A stretch of DNA of 33,854 bases from Prauserella rugosa (GTDB lineage Bacteria; Actinomycetota; Actinomycetes; Mycobacteriales; Pseudonocardiaceae), in contig NZ_JOIJ01000028.1 of the NCBI RefSeq assembly GCF_000719975.1, positions 1-33,854 of the forward strand. The letters run 5' to 3'. This document shows, one piece after another, positions 1-7,117 of this stretch. The position numbers were made by a program, and so were the translations under genes. Within the stretch, counting starts at the first letter, position 1, and each line of letters begins with the position of its first letter. The notes beneath the pieces are model-generated. The model worked only from the letters and a program-made list of their open reading frames with translations. It was not told where the DNA came from and ran no database searches.

Positions 1-1
1 T

Positions 2-250
2 GTGTGGCGCAAAGTCCTCTGCGACCCCGCCACCGGCCAGCCGCTCGACCTGGGTCGTAGTCGACGACGGCCCAACGCAGCCATCCGCGAACTCGTCCGC
101 GTCCGCGACCGCGAATGCGTCGTGCCCTGGTGTCGACGTCCTGCTCGGCACTGCGACCTCGACCACCAACGCGAGTGGGCCGCCGACAACGGGCCCACCT
201 CCGCCGCTAACACCGCACCACGGTGTCGACGGCATCATCCGCCCTTCTGA
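2..250 (+). CDS. HNH endonuclease (DUF222/13E12 family), 3' end only
   Basis: Only the C-terminal ~82 residues are inside the window; the gene starts to the left. Visible motifs are the HNH core: CVVPWCRRPARHCDLDHQRE (paired Cys followed by D-x-D-H) and then N-T-A-P-R-C-R-R-H-H near the end. This is the signature of the DUF222-HNH proteins (REP13E12-like) that occur in many copies in actinobacterial genomes; biological role mostly unknown, nuclease activity inferred from the motif. The protein stops directly after the second HNH His pair (CRRHHPPF, stop TGA 248-250). Relatives normally continue past this point, with a Gly/Trp-containing tail, so the copy may be truncated at its 3' end. The + strand is strongly C-rich here, as in the next 2.5 kb. 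Confidence 0.75.
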   Translation: MWRKVLCDPATGQPLDLGRSRRRPNAAIRELVRVRDRECVVPWCRRPARHCDLDHQREWAADNGPTSAANTAPRCRRHHPPF

Positions 251-281
251 CGGTGCCCTCTGACGTAAAGGCACACCGGAC

Positions 282-689
282 ATGGCCTCACCTCGACTCA
301 CCGCCGCCGTGAACGCGCTACCGCTGACCGCCGGCATGCGCGTCCTGGAGATCGGCGGCGCGCCCGGCACGGCCGCGCGTCTGGTGGCGCGCCGCATCCA
401 GCCCGGTGGCCACATCCTGATCAACGACCGCTCCGCGTGCGGCGTCGCGCTCACCGAACGCCGCTGCGCAACCGACATCGCCGACGGCGTGCTGAGCGTG
501 CGATGCGTGGCCGCCGAAGACTTCGTCCTCGAACCCGGGGAACAGCCGTACGACCTCGCGTTCGCCGTGCGCGTCGGCGCCCTCGACGGACGCCACCCCG
601 ACGCCGGCATCCGCGCCCGCAACCGCCTGCGCGCGGCACTCGCACCCGGCGCGCCCCTGTACGTCGACGGCACGCGCACCGAACCGTAA
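282..689 (+). CDS. small class I SAM-dependent methyltransferase
   Basis: 135 aa. Residues 18-40 match methyltransferase motif I (MRVLEIGGAPGTAARLVARR). The glycine loop reads G-G-A-P-G where relatives usually have G-C-G-P-G. A beta-2 acid position is seen as ILINDRSACGVALTERR, and a later strand as YDLAFAVRVGAL. The protein is about half the length of a typical methyltransferase and ends after the post-motif segment 'APGAPLYVDGT', so it carries only the Rossmann core; actinobacterial relatives of this compact type exist. Substrate unknown. The start ATG has only a weak upstream AAAGG about 10 nt away. It lies 31 bp after the HNH fragment on the same strand and converges on the EamA gene. No hairpin terminator was seen in the 36-bp gap. 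Confidence 0.7.
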   Translation: MASPRLTAAVNALPLTAGMRVLEIGGAPGTAARLVARRIQPGGHILINDRSACGVALTERRCATDIADGVLSVRCVAAEDFVLEPGEQPYDLAFAVRVGALDGRHPDAGIRARNRLRAALAPGAPLYVDGTRTEP

Positions 690-725
690 CCCCACCCGCC
701 CTACCCTGCGCGCGCACGCCTCCCG

Positions 726-1703
726 TCAGGACGAGGCCACCACCGATTGCTTCACCCGCGCCACCAACGCCATCGACGCGACCACCACGCCACACCCCAC
801 AAACTGCAACACCGAAGGACGCTCACCCAACACCAGCACGCCCAACAACACCGCGCCCACCGGCTGCACCAACAACAACGTCGCCCCCAGCGCCGACGGC
901 AACCTCGGGATCGCCGCGCCGATCAACAACCAGCCCACGATCTGACCGGTCACGGCCAACACCGCGACCCACCCCAGGGTCGGCAACGACGGCGCCAGAT
1001 CGAGCGTCCCCGACAGCAACCCCGCCGCCAACGCGACCAACGCGCCCGCACCGTTGACGGTGACGAGCATCGACACCTGCCCACCCGGCTTACCCGCCCT
1101 GCGCAACACCACCAGGTAACCGGCATAAGCCACCCCCGCCAACAGGCCCATGATCGTGCCGTACACCGGCGCCTCCCCGAACGCCGCCGACCCGGTGTCC
1201 ACCACACCGCCCGCCAACGCCACCCCGGCGAGCAACACCGGCACCGTCGCCCAGAACAGCCCACACACCGGCTCCCGGAACACCACCAGCGTCACCAACG
1301 GCACGATCACCACCTGAACATTCACCAGCACCGTCGCGATCCCCGCCCCCACCCCGGCGATCGCCTCCGACCACAGCACCATGTCCAACCCGAGAAACGC
1401 CCCCGCCAACGCATGCCACACGTCGAACCGCCACCGCAGACGCCGTCCCGCCACCCACACCACCAACAACGGCAACGCCAACGCACACCGGAAGAACGTC
1501 ACCGTCGCACTCGACGCATCGGCCAACGCCACGAACAACGCCGTCGACGCGATCGTCAACGCACCCGCCACCGCCACCAGTCGCGCGTCCAACCGATCCA
1601 GCACACCGACCGGAGCGGGCGCCGGCGAAACAACCGAACCTCCAACCGGCCCCGCAACAGGCGCGGACACGGCACGGCCGGGACGAGTGGGAACGTGAGT
1701 CAT
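726..1703 (-). CDS. EamA/DMT-family transporter
   Basis: 325 aa with about ten hydrophobic segments arranged as two EamA repeats (ALTIASTALFVALADASSAT near the start; GTIMGLLAGVAYAGYLVVLR and ALGATLLLVQPVGAVLLGVL in the second half). EamA proteins are inner-membrane exporters of metabolites or amino acids; the substrate here cannot be read from sequence. The start was placed at the ATG 1703-1701 (MTHVPTRPGR), because the open frame upstream runs into the promoter region and the divergent lysR gene. A G-run (GGGGGT) lies directly before it. A LysR-type palindrome at 1761-1777 and the divergent LysR gene suggest that LysR controls this exporter. The + strand is C-rich although the gene is on the minus strand, so its coding strand is unusually G-rich. 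Confidence 0.88.
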   Translation of the reverse strand: MTHVPTRPGRAVSAPVAGPVGGSVVSPAPAPVGVLDRLDARLVAVAGALTIASTALFVALADASSATVTFFRCALALPLLVVWVAGRRLRWRFDVWHALAGAFLGLDMVLWSEAIAGVGAGIATVLVNVQVVIVPLVTLVVFREPVCGLFWATVPVLLAGVALAGGVVDTGSAAFGEAPVYGTIMGLLAGVAYAGYLVVLRRAGKPGGQVSMLVTVNGAGALVALAAGLLSGTLDLAPSLPTLGWVAVLAVTGQIVGWLLIGAAIPRLPSALGATLLLVQPVGAVLLGVLVLGERPSVLQFVGCGVVVASMALVARVKQSVVASS

Positions 1704-1760
1704 ACCCCCATAAGACAGGCCTGCCCGACCCGGCACCAGCGACGAATCCTCACCACTACC

Positions 1761-1777
1761 CATCACGAACCGTGATG
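1761..1777. promoter_or_regulatory. LysR-type operator (T-N11-A palindrome)
   Basis: CATCACGAACCGTGATG has perfect 7-bp arms (CATCACG/CGTGATG) around AAC. Within it ATCAC-N5-GTGAT fits the T-N11-A rule of LysR-family boxes. It lies in the 126-bp gap between the divergent eamA and lysR genes, about 40 bp from the predicted lysR -10, where such a regulator would control both. Binding is inferred. Confidence 0.6.
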
Positions 1778-1816
1778 AGTCAGCGTCCGAGCAGCGCAGT
1801 GACGCGCCGAACGCCG

Positions 1817-1822
1817 TATCGT
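1817..1822 (+). promoter_or_regulatory. -10 element of lysR, leaderless
   Basis: TATCGT (TANNNT) ends 7 nt before the GTG start at 1830, and no Shine-Dalgarno sequence precedes the gene. This spacing puts the transcription start at or next to the start codon. No good -35 hexamer is visible. Confidence 0.45.
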
Positions 1823-1829
1823 CGCTTAC

Positions 1830-2738
1830 GTGTTCCGCACCGAACGCCTCCACGCACTCCACGCCGTCGACCGCCACGGCTCCCTCGCCGCCGCGGCCGA
1901 AGCGCTGCACCTGACCCCGTCCGCCGTGTCCCAGCAACTGTCCAAACTGGAACGGGACGCCGGGGCGCCACTGCTCGTCCCCCACGGCCGCAGCGTCAAA
2001 CTCACCCCTGCGGGCCGACTCCTCGCCGACGCCGCGGACACCGTGCTCGGCGAACTGGCGCTCGCGCGGACACGACTCGACGCACTGTCCGGCGACATCA
2101 CCGGACCCATGCGCGTCGGCTCCATCCCCACCGGCGTCTACACCTTCGTCACCCGCGCGCTGACGTCACTGGCGGGCAGACACCCCGGCATCGAACCCGC
2201 CGTCGTCGAAGCCGAACCCGAACGCAGCCTGCCCATGCTCGTCAACGGCCAACTCGACGTCGCCGTCGTCGAAAGCTGGGACAACCTGCCCCTCACCCGC
2301 CCGCCCCACACCCACTGGCGGGCACTGCGGGACGACACGGCGCGCGTCATGCTCCCCGCCGACGACCCCCGCGCCGATCGGCCGACGATCAGCGCAGCCG
2401 ACCTCGACCGCGACCGCTGGGTGTCCTGGACCGCGGGCTCGCGCGCCAACGCCTGGCTGTGCCACACCCTCCGCGAACGCGGCATCGAACCCGACATCCG
2501 CCACTACGTCACCGGCTACGCCACCGTCTTCTCCCTCGTCGAAGGCCTCGGCGCCCTCGCGCTTCTGCCGTCGCTGGCGCTGGTGGTGGCCTCGGGGCAC
2601 GACGTCCGCGCCGTCGAACTCGACGCCCCGGCACCGCGCCGCACCCTGTACGCCGTCACCGCCGAACAACACCCACGGCCCGCACTCGAAGCCTGCCTCG
2701 ACGCACTCGCCGACGCCGCACACCTCGGCGACGCCTGA
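1830..2738 (+). CDS. LysR-family transcriptional regulator
   Basis: 302 aa, the usual LysR length. Residues 1-60 form the winged HTH (FRTERLHALHAVDRHGSLAAAAEALHLTPSAVSQQLSKLE), followed by a linker helix and a periplasmic-binding-protein-like effector domain (from about residue 90, GPMRVGSIPTGVYTFVTRAL). Such proteins bind T-N11-A sites and usually regulate a divergent gene as well as themselves; here the divergent gene is the EamA exporter and a matching palindrome lies between them. Start GTG at 1830 gives the expected N terminus and lies 7 nt after TATCGT, consistent with a leaderless transcript. Effector unknown. Codons end almost always in C, in line with the local C-rich skew. Confidence 0.92.
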   Translation: MFRTERLHALHAVDRHGSLAAAAEALHLTPSAVSQQLSKLERDAGAPLLVPHGRSVKLTPAGRLLADAADTVLGELALARTRLDALSGDITGPMRVGSIPTGVYTFVTRALTSLAGRHPGIEPAVVEAEPERSLPMLVNGQLDVAVVESWDNLPLTRPPHTHWRALRDDTARVMLPADDPRADRPTISAADLDRDRWVSWTAGSRANAWLCHTLRERGIEPDIRHYVTGYATVFSLVEGLGALALLPSLALVVASGHDVRAVELDAPAPRRTLYAVTAEQHPRPALEACLDALADAAHLGDA

Positions 2739-2788
2739 GCCGACGAGCCCCACCGGTCGTACGCGACGCGAACGACGCTCTGGACTTC

Positions 2789-2810
2789 TATGGTCATGAT
2801 TGACATGATC
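2789..2810. promoter_or_regulatory. possible promoter/operator of the MFS-SDR cassette
   Basis: The stretch holds TATGGT (2789-2794, -10-like), then GTCA-TGAT-TGAC (an inverted GTCA/TGAC pair) and two CATGAT copies 9 bp apart, plus TTGACA at 2800-2805. It is the most AT-rich and most repetitive part of the 114-bp gap before the transporter, and it overlaps the inferred -10/+1 region as a repressor site would. No cognate regulator gene is adjacent on this side. Tentative. Confidence 0.3.
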
Positions 2811-2852
2811 TCCGGTGCGCAAGGCTCGTCATCGAGGTCGAGGAGGACCCGC

Positions 2853-4199
2853 ATGACCACGTCGCCGAAGCCGGAGGTGCGGCGCAGGAGCGGCACCCTG
2901 GTGGCCGTCATCTGTTGCTGTGCGGTCATCTTCGACGGCTACGACCTGTCGGTCTTCGGCACCACCATCCCGGCCCTGCTCGAGTACGAGGCGTGGAACC
3001 TCGACGCCGCACGCGCGGGCGTCATCGCCAGCTACGCGTTCATGGGAATGCTCGTCGGAACCCTGATCTGCGGACTCGCGACGGACCTGCTCGGCCGGCG
3101 CCGCATGCTGATCACCAGCATGAGCTGGTTCTCGGTGTGCATGGGCGCCTGTGCACTGGCCCCGAACCCGGAACTGTTCGGCCTGTTCCGCTTCCTGTCG
3201 GGCGTCGGCCTCGGCGGACTCCTGCCGACCGCGCTCGCGCTCACCGCCGAGTTCGCGCCGCGGGGCCGCCGCAACCTGTTCAACGCGCTCGTCAGCTCCG
3301 GATTCTCGGTGGGCACGATCGCGGCCTCGTTGATCGGACTCGTCCTCATCGAACCGTTCGGGTTCCGCCCCATGTTCGCCATCGGCGTGCTGCCGCTGCT
3401 GACCCTGGTGCCGATCGCCTACGCCGTGCTGCCGGAATCGGGGGACTTCCTGCGGAGCAAGGGAAAACACGACCAGGCACACCGGACCGCGCTACGCTAC
3501 GGCCTCGCCGAGAACGCCACCCCGCACGAGGCGTCCGACGAGGACGGCCGCCGCGCGGGACTGCGGGACCTGCTGCGACGTCCCTTGCTGACGACGGCGA
3601 TCGTGTTCGCCCTCGCCGGGTTGATCGGACAGCTGTTCATCTACGGCCTCAGCACGTGGCTGCCGGAGATCATGCGATCGGCGGGTTATCCGCTCGGATC
3701 TGCGCTGAGTTTCCTGGCGACGATGAGCATCGGGGCGATCGCCGGTGCCACCGTCATGTCGATCTGCGCCGACCGCATCGGCCCGCGCACGGTCGCGATC
3801 TGGGGCTTCGGCATCGGCGTGCTCTCCCTGGTCACCATGAGCCTCGCCCCGCCGACACCGGTGCTGTACGTCGCCGTCGCGCTGGCGGGCGTGGGCGCCA
3901 ACGGCACCGCCGTCATCCTGAACGGCTTCATCGCCACGTGGTTCCCCGCCGCCGTCCGGGCGACCGCGCTCGGGTCGATCATGACCGTCGCCCGGCTCGG
4001 CGGGATCATCGGCCCCATCCTCGGCGGACTCATCGTCGCCGCGGGAGTCGACGTGAAGTGGAGCTTCTACGTCTTCGTCGTCCCCGCGGCGATCGGCATC
4101 GGACTCGTCCTGCTGCTGCCCCGCAGGCACCTCGACGGCCGCACGCTCGGTGCCGCCCGCGAACCCCAGCCCGCACCCGTCCGAGGAGGACAGGCATGA
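2853..4199 (+). CDS. MFS transporter, aromatic-acid/H+ symporter-like
   Basis: 448 aa with 12 predicted membrane spans in two halves. Residues around 25-40 (CCAVIFDGYDLSVFGTTIPA) carry the D-G-Y-D motif typical of the AAHS group of MFS symporters, which import aromatic acids. The loop 2-3 signature appears as GLATDLLGRRRML, and the central loop leads into a second half beginning at LLTTAIVFALAG. The chosen ATG at 2853 has AGGAGG 6-7 nt upstream; an in-frame ATG at 2790 would add 21 polar residues and lies over the promoter-like stretch. The stop overlaps the next start (ATGA 4196-4199), so transporter, SnoaL-like protein and SDR are one operon. This suggests uptake and conversion of a small organic acid or related compound, but the substrate is unknown. 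Confidence 0.9.
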   Translation: MTTSPKPEVRRRSGTLVAVICCCAVIFDGYDLSVFGTTIPALLEYEAWNLDAARAGVIASYAFMGMLVGTLICGLATDLLGRRRMLITSMSWFSVCMGACALAPNPELFGLFRFLSGVGLGGLLPTALALTAEFAPRGRRNLFNALVSSGFSVGTIAASLIGLVLIEPFGFRPMFAIGVLPLLTLVPIAYAVLPESGDFLRSKGKHDQAHRTALRYGLAENATPHEASDEDGRRAGLRDLLRRPLLTTAIVFALAGLIGQLFIYGLSTWLPEIMRSAGYPLGSALSFLATMSIGAIAGATVMSICADRIGPRTVAIWGFGIGVLSLVTMSLAPPTPVLYVAVALAGVGANGTAVILNGFIATWFPAAVRATALGSIMTVARLGGIIGPILGGLIVAAGVDVKWSFYVFVVPAAIGIGLVLLLPRRHLDGRTLGAAREPQPAPVRGGQA

Positions 4200-4618
4200 C
4201 CGACCACCCCGCCGAGGCCGCGCGCACGGCCCTGCACCGCTACGCCCGCGCCGTCGACACCCGCGACGAGCAGGCACTCGCCACCGTGTTCACCGGCGAG
4301 GTGGTCCTCGAACGCGTCGACGGGGCCCGCACGGGGCGTGACACCGTGCTCGCGTTCTACCGCGGCGTGTTCGACGGCCCCACGTTGTGGAGCAAACACC
4401 TCGTCACGAACGTCGTGGCCGAGCCGGACGGCGCGAACGGCGTTGCGGTGACGGCCTACTTCCAGGCCGTCTCGCGCACCGCCGACGAGGCGATCGCCAT
4501 CTACGGCGAGTACGACGACGTCCTCGTGCCCGGTCCCGCGGCAGGCGCGGGCCTGCGGATCGCCCGCAAACGCATCGACGTCCAACAGGTCTTCACCCTG
4601 GAGCCGCGTCATGTCTGA
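4196..4618 (+). CDS. SnoaL-like / NTF2-fold protein
   Basis: 140 aa, the usual size of a single NTF2-fold domain. An N-terminal helix pair (AARTALHRYARAVDTRDEQA) is followed by the loop LATVFTGEVVLERV, then G-R-D-T-V-L-A-F-Y and strands ending HLVTNVVAE and AVTAYFQAVS. This layout is that of SnoaL-like proteins, which act as small isomerases, dehydratases, cyclases or ligand-binding subunits. The ATG overlaps the transporter stop (ATGA) and GAGGAGGA precedes it by about 7 nt. Its last 8 nt overlap the SDR start. Coupling to both neighbours suggests it acts on the same imported compound as the SDR. The reaction is unknown. Confidence 0.8.
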   Translation: MTDHPAEAARTALHRYARAVDTRDEQALATVFTGEVVLERVDGARTGRDTVLAFYRGVFDGPTLWSKHLVTNVVAEPDGANGVAVTAYFQAVSRTADEAIAIYGEYDDVLVPGPAAGAGLRIARKRIDVQQVFTLEPRHV

Positions 4619-5372
4619 ACCGTCCGGCCCCCGGCCCGCGGTCGTCGTCACCGGGGCGGCGCAAGGCATCGGAGCTGCCATCGCACACCGGTTCGCCGCG
4701 GCCGGACACCCCGTGGTGGGCCTCGACCTCGACGGCTCCCGGCTGACCCGCACCGCGGAGAGCTGGCCCGGTTCGGGTCACGGCACGGTGGTCGGGGACG
4801 CCGCGGGTGCGGACGATGTGGGTGCGGCGTGCGAGCTGGCCGCCGCCACCGACGGCGGACTGGGCACGTTCGTCGCCAACGCCGGGCACGCCAAGGCCGG
4901 TGACTCCCTCGACTACGCCGCGGAGGACTGGGACGCGCTGCTGCGCGTGCACCTCACCGGCGCGATGGTCGGTGCGCAGCAGGCTGCACGCCGGATGCCG
5001 GGCGGCGGGGCGCTGGTGCTGATGTCGTCGCTCAACGGACTGGTCGGATTTCCCCGCCGCACGGCCTACGGCGCGGCCAAGGCCGGCGTGGGCGGACTCG
5101 TGCGGGGGCTGGCGTCCGAATGGGCCGCACGCGGCCTCCGGGTGAACGGCATCGCGCCGGGGCCGATCACCACGGAGCTGTCGTCGGAGTTCATCCGGCG
5201 CGGTGTGTTCGACCCCGACACGTTTCTCGCCCGCATCCCGATGCAGCGGTTCGGCGAGCCTGCCGAGGTGGCCGAGCTCGCGTACTTCCTCGGCACCCCG
5301 GCCGCATCGTTCATCACGGGTATCGTGGTGCCGATCGACGGCGGCTGGAGCGCCCAGGGCGTCGCAGACTGA
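4611..5372 (+). CDS. SDR-family NAD(P)-dependent oxidoreductase
   Basis: 253 aa, classical SDR length. Residues 14-21 are the cofactor motif TGAAQGIG; N90-A-G matches NAG; the catalytic set is Ser139/140 (LMSSLNG), Tyr153 and Lys157 (YGAAK); PGPITTEL follows; the C terminus VPIDGGWSAQG is typical. LDLD at 38-41 after beta-2 suggests a preference for NAD(H), since an acidic residue there binds the ribose hydroxyls. It overlaps the SnoaL-like gene by 8 nt and closes the operon. The last bases of the gene, including the stop, are the first unit of a 20-bp tandem repeat that continues downstream. Substrate unknown; likely an alcohol or ketone intermediate of the pathway. Confidence 0.92.
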   Translation: MSEPSGPRPAVVVTGAAQGIGAAIAHRFAAAGHPVVGLDLDGSRLTRTAESWPGSGHGTVVGDAAGADDVGAACELAAATDGGLGTFVANAGHAKAGDSLDYAAEDWDALLRVHLTGAMVGAQQAARRMPGGGALVLMSSLNGLVGFPRRTAYGAAKAGVGGLVRGLASEWAARGLRVNGIAPGPITTELSSEFIRRGVFDPDTFLARIPMQRFGEPAEVAELAYFLGTPAASFITGIVVPIDGGWSAQGVAD

Positions 5373-5420
5373 AACCCAGCGTCGCAGGCTGAAACACCGC
5401 GTCGCAGGCTGAGGGCCGGC
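5361..5420. repeat. 20-bp tandem repeat, three copies, across the SDR stop codon
   Basis: Units 5361-5380, 5381-5400 and 5401-5420 follow GTCGCAGRCTGAAACMCMGC; the third is more diverged, and a fourth start (GTCGATGCC) is seen at 5421. Each unit contains a TGA. The first unit is the last coding bases and stop of the SDR gene, so the gene's 3' end has been copied in tandem, probably by slippage. Confidence 0.85.
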
Positions 5421-5465
5421 GTCGATGCCGCGCGGTACGGCCGTTGCTGCGTGGGTACTGCGCGG

Positions 5466-5555
5466 ATGGTGGACGAGACGGATCTGGCACACCTCGGGCG
5501 GTGTGTGGAACTGGCGACGCAGGCGCTGGAGTCGGGCGACGACCCGTTCGGCTCA
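5466..5555 (+). pseudogene. 5' stub of a nucleoside deaminase gene
   Basis: Translation from ATG 5466 gives about 30 residues, beginning MVDETDLAHLGRCVELATQA and ending LESGDDPFGS. This is the N terminus of the actinobacterial nucleoside (cytidine/guanine/tRNA-adenosine-type) deaminase family. Intact members continue directly with V-L-V and later the H-x-E and P-C-x-x-C zinc motifs. Here the similarity stops at GS; the frame then reads G-K-G-G-V-R and runs antisense through the DUF5996 gene with no zinc motif. The break is 13 bp before the DUF5996 stop codon, so a deletion or rearrangement probably removed the rest. It is not expected to make a working enzyme. Confidence 0.6.
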
Positions 5556-5568
5556 GGTAAGGGCGGAG

Positions 5569-6507
5569 TCAGAACGGCAGCACGTCGCGGTGCGGGTGCT
5601 GTTCGAGTGCCTGCCGGTCCCAACCACCGTGGTCGGCGGCCGCCTCGTAGGTGCTCTGGAGGAACGCGAGTACGGCGGCGTCGGGATCGCCGGAGCGGCG
5701 GGCCGCCTCGTAGGGCAGCACGTACTCGCCCAGGTCGGCGACATAGGCGGCGGCGTCCGGACGGACCGCGGCGCCGGCGAAGCCGTCCGGTTCGGGATAG
5801 GCGTAGGCGTAGAACGCGCCCTCGGCGCCGCCGCCCGGCCAGAATCCGCAGCTGTACAGCTCGTGCGAGTAGCCCTCCACCATGACCCAGTCGGCGCAGT
5901 TCGGGGCGCCGCCCGGATGTTGCGGAGCGGTGCGCCCGGAGAACCGCGTGCACGCCAGGTCCATCGCGCCCCAGAAAAAGTGCACGGGGCTGCTCTTGCC
6001 GTAGAACCGGGAGCGGAAGCGGTTCAGCACCCGGTCGGCGGCCACGAGCTGGCCCCAGAACAGCCGCGCGTGTTCCGGGTCGTAGGTGCGCTGCGCGGTG
6101 TCCTCGGCGAACGGAACGGCCTCCGGCACCTCCACCGGAGCCCCCATGATCGACACGTCGAGGCCGAGGTCGGCGAGCGTGTCCATGACCTGGCGGTGGA
6201 ACACCGACACGGGCTTGGGCTCCAGCCGGATCTCGGCGTCCCCACCGCGGCCGGCTCGGATGCGCAACACCTCGTCGACCAGGTCGAACTCGATGTCGAA
6301 CACGCCCGTTCCGTGGGGGATGGACGACGTCGTGAGACCCCGCGCCGAGACGTACAGCGGCACCTGCCACCAGTGGTTGAGCATGGGCGCCTGCGCCATG
6401 CGCACCTTGCCGACGATCTGCATCCACATGTGCAGCGTGTGGCGCGTGTCCTGCCAGTCGTCCACGGCCAACGCGGGCCAGGTGTCGTCGCGGGTCGGTG
6501 CCGACAT
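5569..6507 (-). CDS. DUF5996 family protein
   Basis: 312 aa, recognisable from the start WPALAVDDWQDTRHTLHMWM and the conserved QIVGKVRMAQAP, NHWWQVPLYV and ARGLTTSSIP blocks, then FDLVDEVLRI and a long Trp/Phe/Tyr-rich C-terminal half (FFWGAMDLACTRFSGR, YSHELYSCGFWPGGG, FYAYAYPEPDGF). The family is widespread in actinobacteria and other soil bacteria. Its function is unknown; no catalytic motif can be assigned here. The ATG 6507-6505 has GAGGAGGAT 5-6 nt upstream, which fixes the start. The protein looks soluble, with no signal peptide or membrane span. Its 3' end abuts the deaminase stub. Confidence 0.85.
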   Translation of the reverse strand: MSAPTRDDTWPALAVDDWQDTRHTLHMWMQIVGKVRMAQAPMLNHWWQVPLYVSARGLTTSSIPHGTGVFDIEFDLVDEVLRIRAGRGGDAEIRLEPKPVSVFHRQVMDTLADLGLDVSIMGAPVEVPEAVPFAEDTAQRTYDPEHARLFWGQLVAADRVLNRFRSRFYGKSSPVHFFWGAMDLACTRFSGRTAPQHPGGAPNCADWVMVEGYSHELYSCGFWPGGGAEGAFYAYAYPEPDGFAGAAVRPDAAAYVADLGEYVLPYEAARRSGDPDAAVLAFLQSTYEAAADHGGWDRQALEQHPHRDVLPF

Positions 6508-6644
6508 GCGGATCCTCCTCGTCCGGCTGGTCACCGCCGGGTACCACGCCACCACGGGATTCGAACGCCGAACGCCGGTAGGCTCACCGGCAGCGGGAAG
6601 CAACGCAGAGCACCGGCAGAACGCCGCAGAGCACGGGAGGTGGC

Positions 6645-6827
6645 ATGTCCGAGCGGAGTCCGCTGAGCTGGCCGGGTCGCCTCGCCGACTGGTTCGAACT
6701 GCGCGGCGTCTACGTGCCCGGCGAGGACAACCGCGTCGTCGACCCGTGGCGCGACTGGGGCTGGCTCATCGTGGCGTGGCTCGTGACGTTGGCCGTGTTC
6801 ATCCTGCTGTTCGCACTGGCGCTCTGA
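6645..6827 (+). CDS. small single-span membrane protein
   Basis: 60 aa. A polar N-terminal part (about 35 residues, with SWPGRLADWFELRGVYVPGE) leads to one hydrophobic helix (WLIVAWLVTLAVFILLFALA) at the very C terminus. This gives a tail-anchored or small membrane protein. Start ATG has GGGAGG 4-5 nt upstream. A TAGGCT hexamer at 6579-6584 could be its -10 element. No family recognised. The upstream 137 bp hold a short direct repeat (CGCAGAGCAC at two places around 6605-6635). Function unknown. Confidence 0.65.
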   Translation: MSERSPLSWPGRLADWFELRGVYVPGEDNRVVDPWRDWGWLIVAWLVTLAVFILLFALAL

Positions 6828-6899
6828 GCCAAGGCCGACACCGGCTCCACTCTCCGACCCCGGCTCTCCTCCCCGGCACCCGCTTCCCACGGCCGCGGT

Positions 6900-7023
6900 G
6901 TGACCCACGACAACCAGGGGTCACGACGAGGACACAGAGCAGAACCAGGTCCGCCTCAACCCCCGTTGGCAGGTGGCACCGCCCGCCTCGGCGCACGCAC
7001 AGTGGTCCAGGGCGCCGAGGCGG
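6900..7023. other. intergenic region with two hairpins
   Basis: The 290-bp gap 6828-7117 has no convincing gene. It holds two inverted repeats. GTGACCC (6900-6906) pairs with GGGTCAC (6918-6924) around an 11-nt loop. CCGCCTCGGCGC (6983-6994) pairs perfectly with GCGCCGAGGCGG (7012-7023) around a 17-nt loop. Neither is followed by a T-run. They may be a factor-dependent terminator of the small membrane gene, or a structured leader of the lipoprotein gene. Confidence 0.4.
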
Positions 7024-7117
7024 TGCCCGGCGCGCGCTCACCCACGAGCGCAAGCCCACGACGAGCCGGCAACTCGCCCCACCAGGGCGTGTGCAGGGCG
7101 GAACAGGAGCGACAGCG

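Noticed and set aside
747..1775. plus-strand open frame rich in His, Gln and Arg opposite eamA
   Set aside because: Low-complexity translation caused by C-rich bases; the minus strand encodes a clear membrane transporter.
6545..6600. tRNA-like T-loop (GGATTCGAAC on the + strand, TTCGAATCC on the minus strand)
   Set aside because: The flanking bases do not pair as a 5-bp T-stem, and no anticodon arm or acceptor stem is present.
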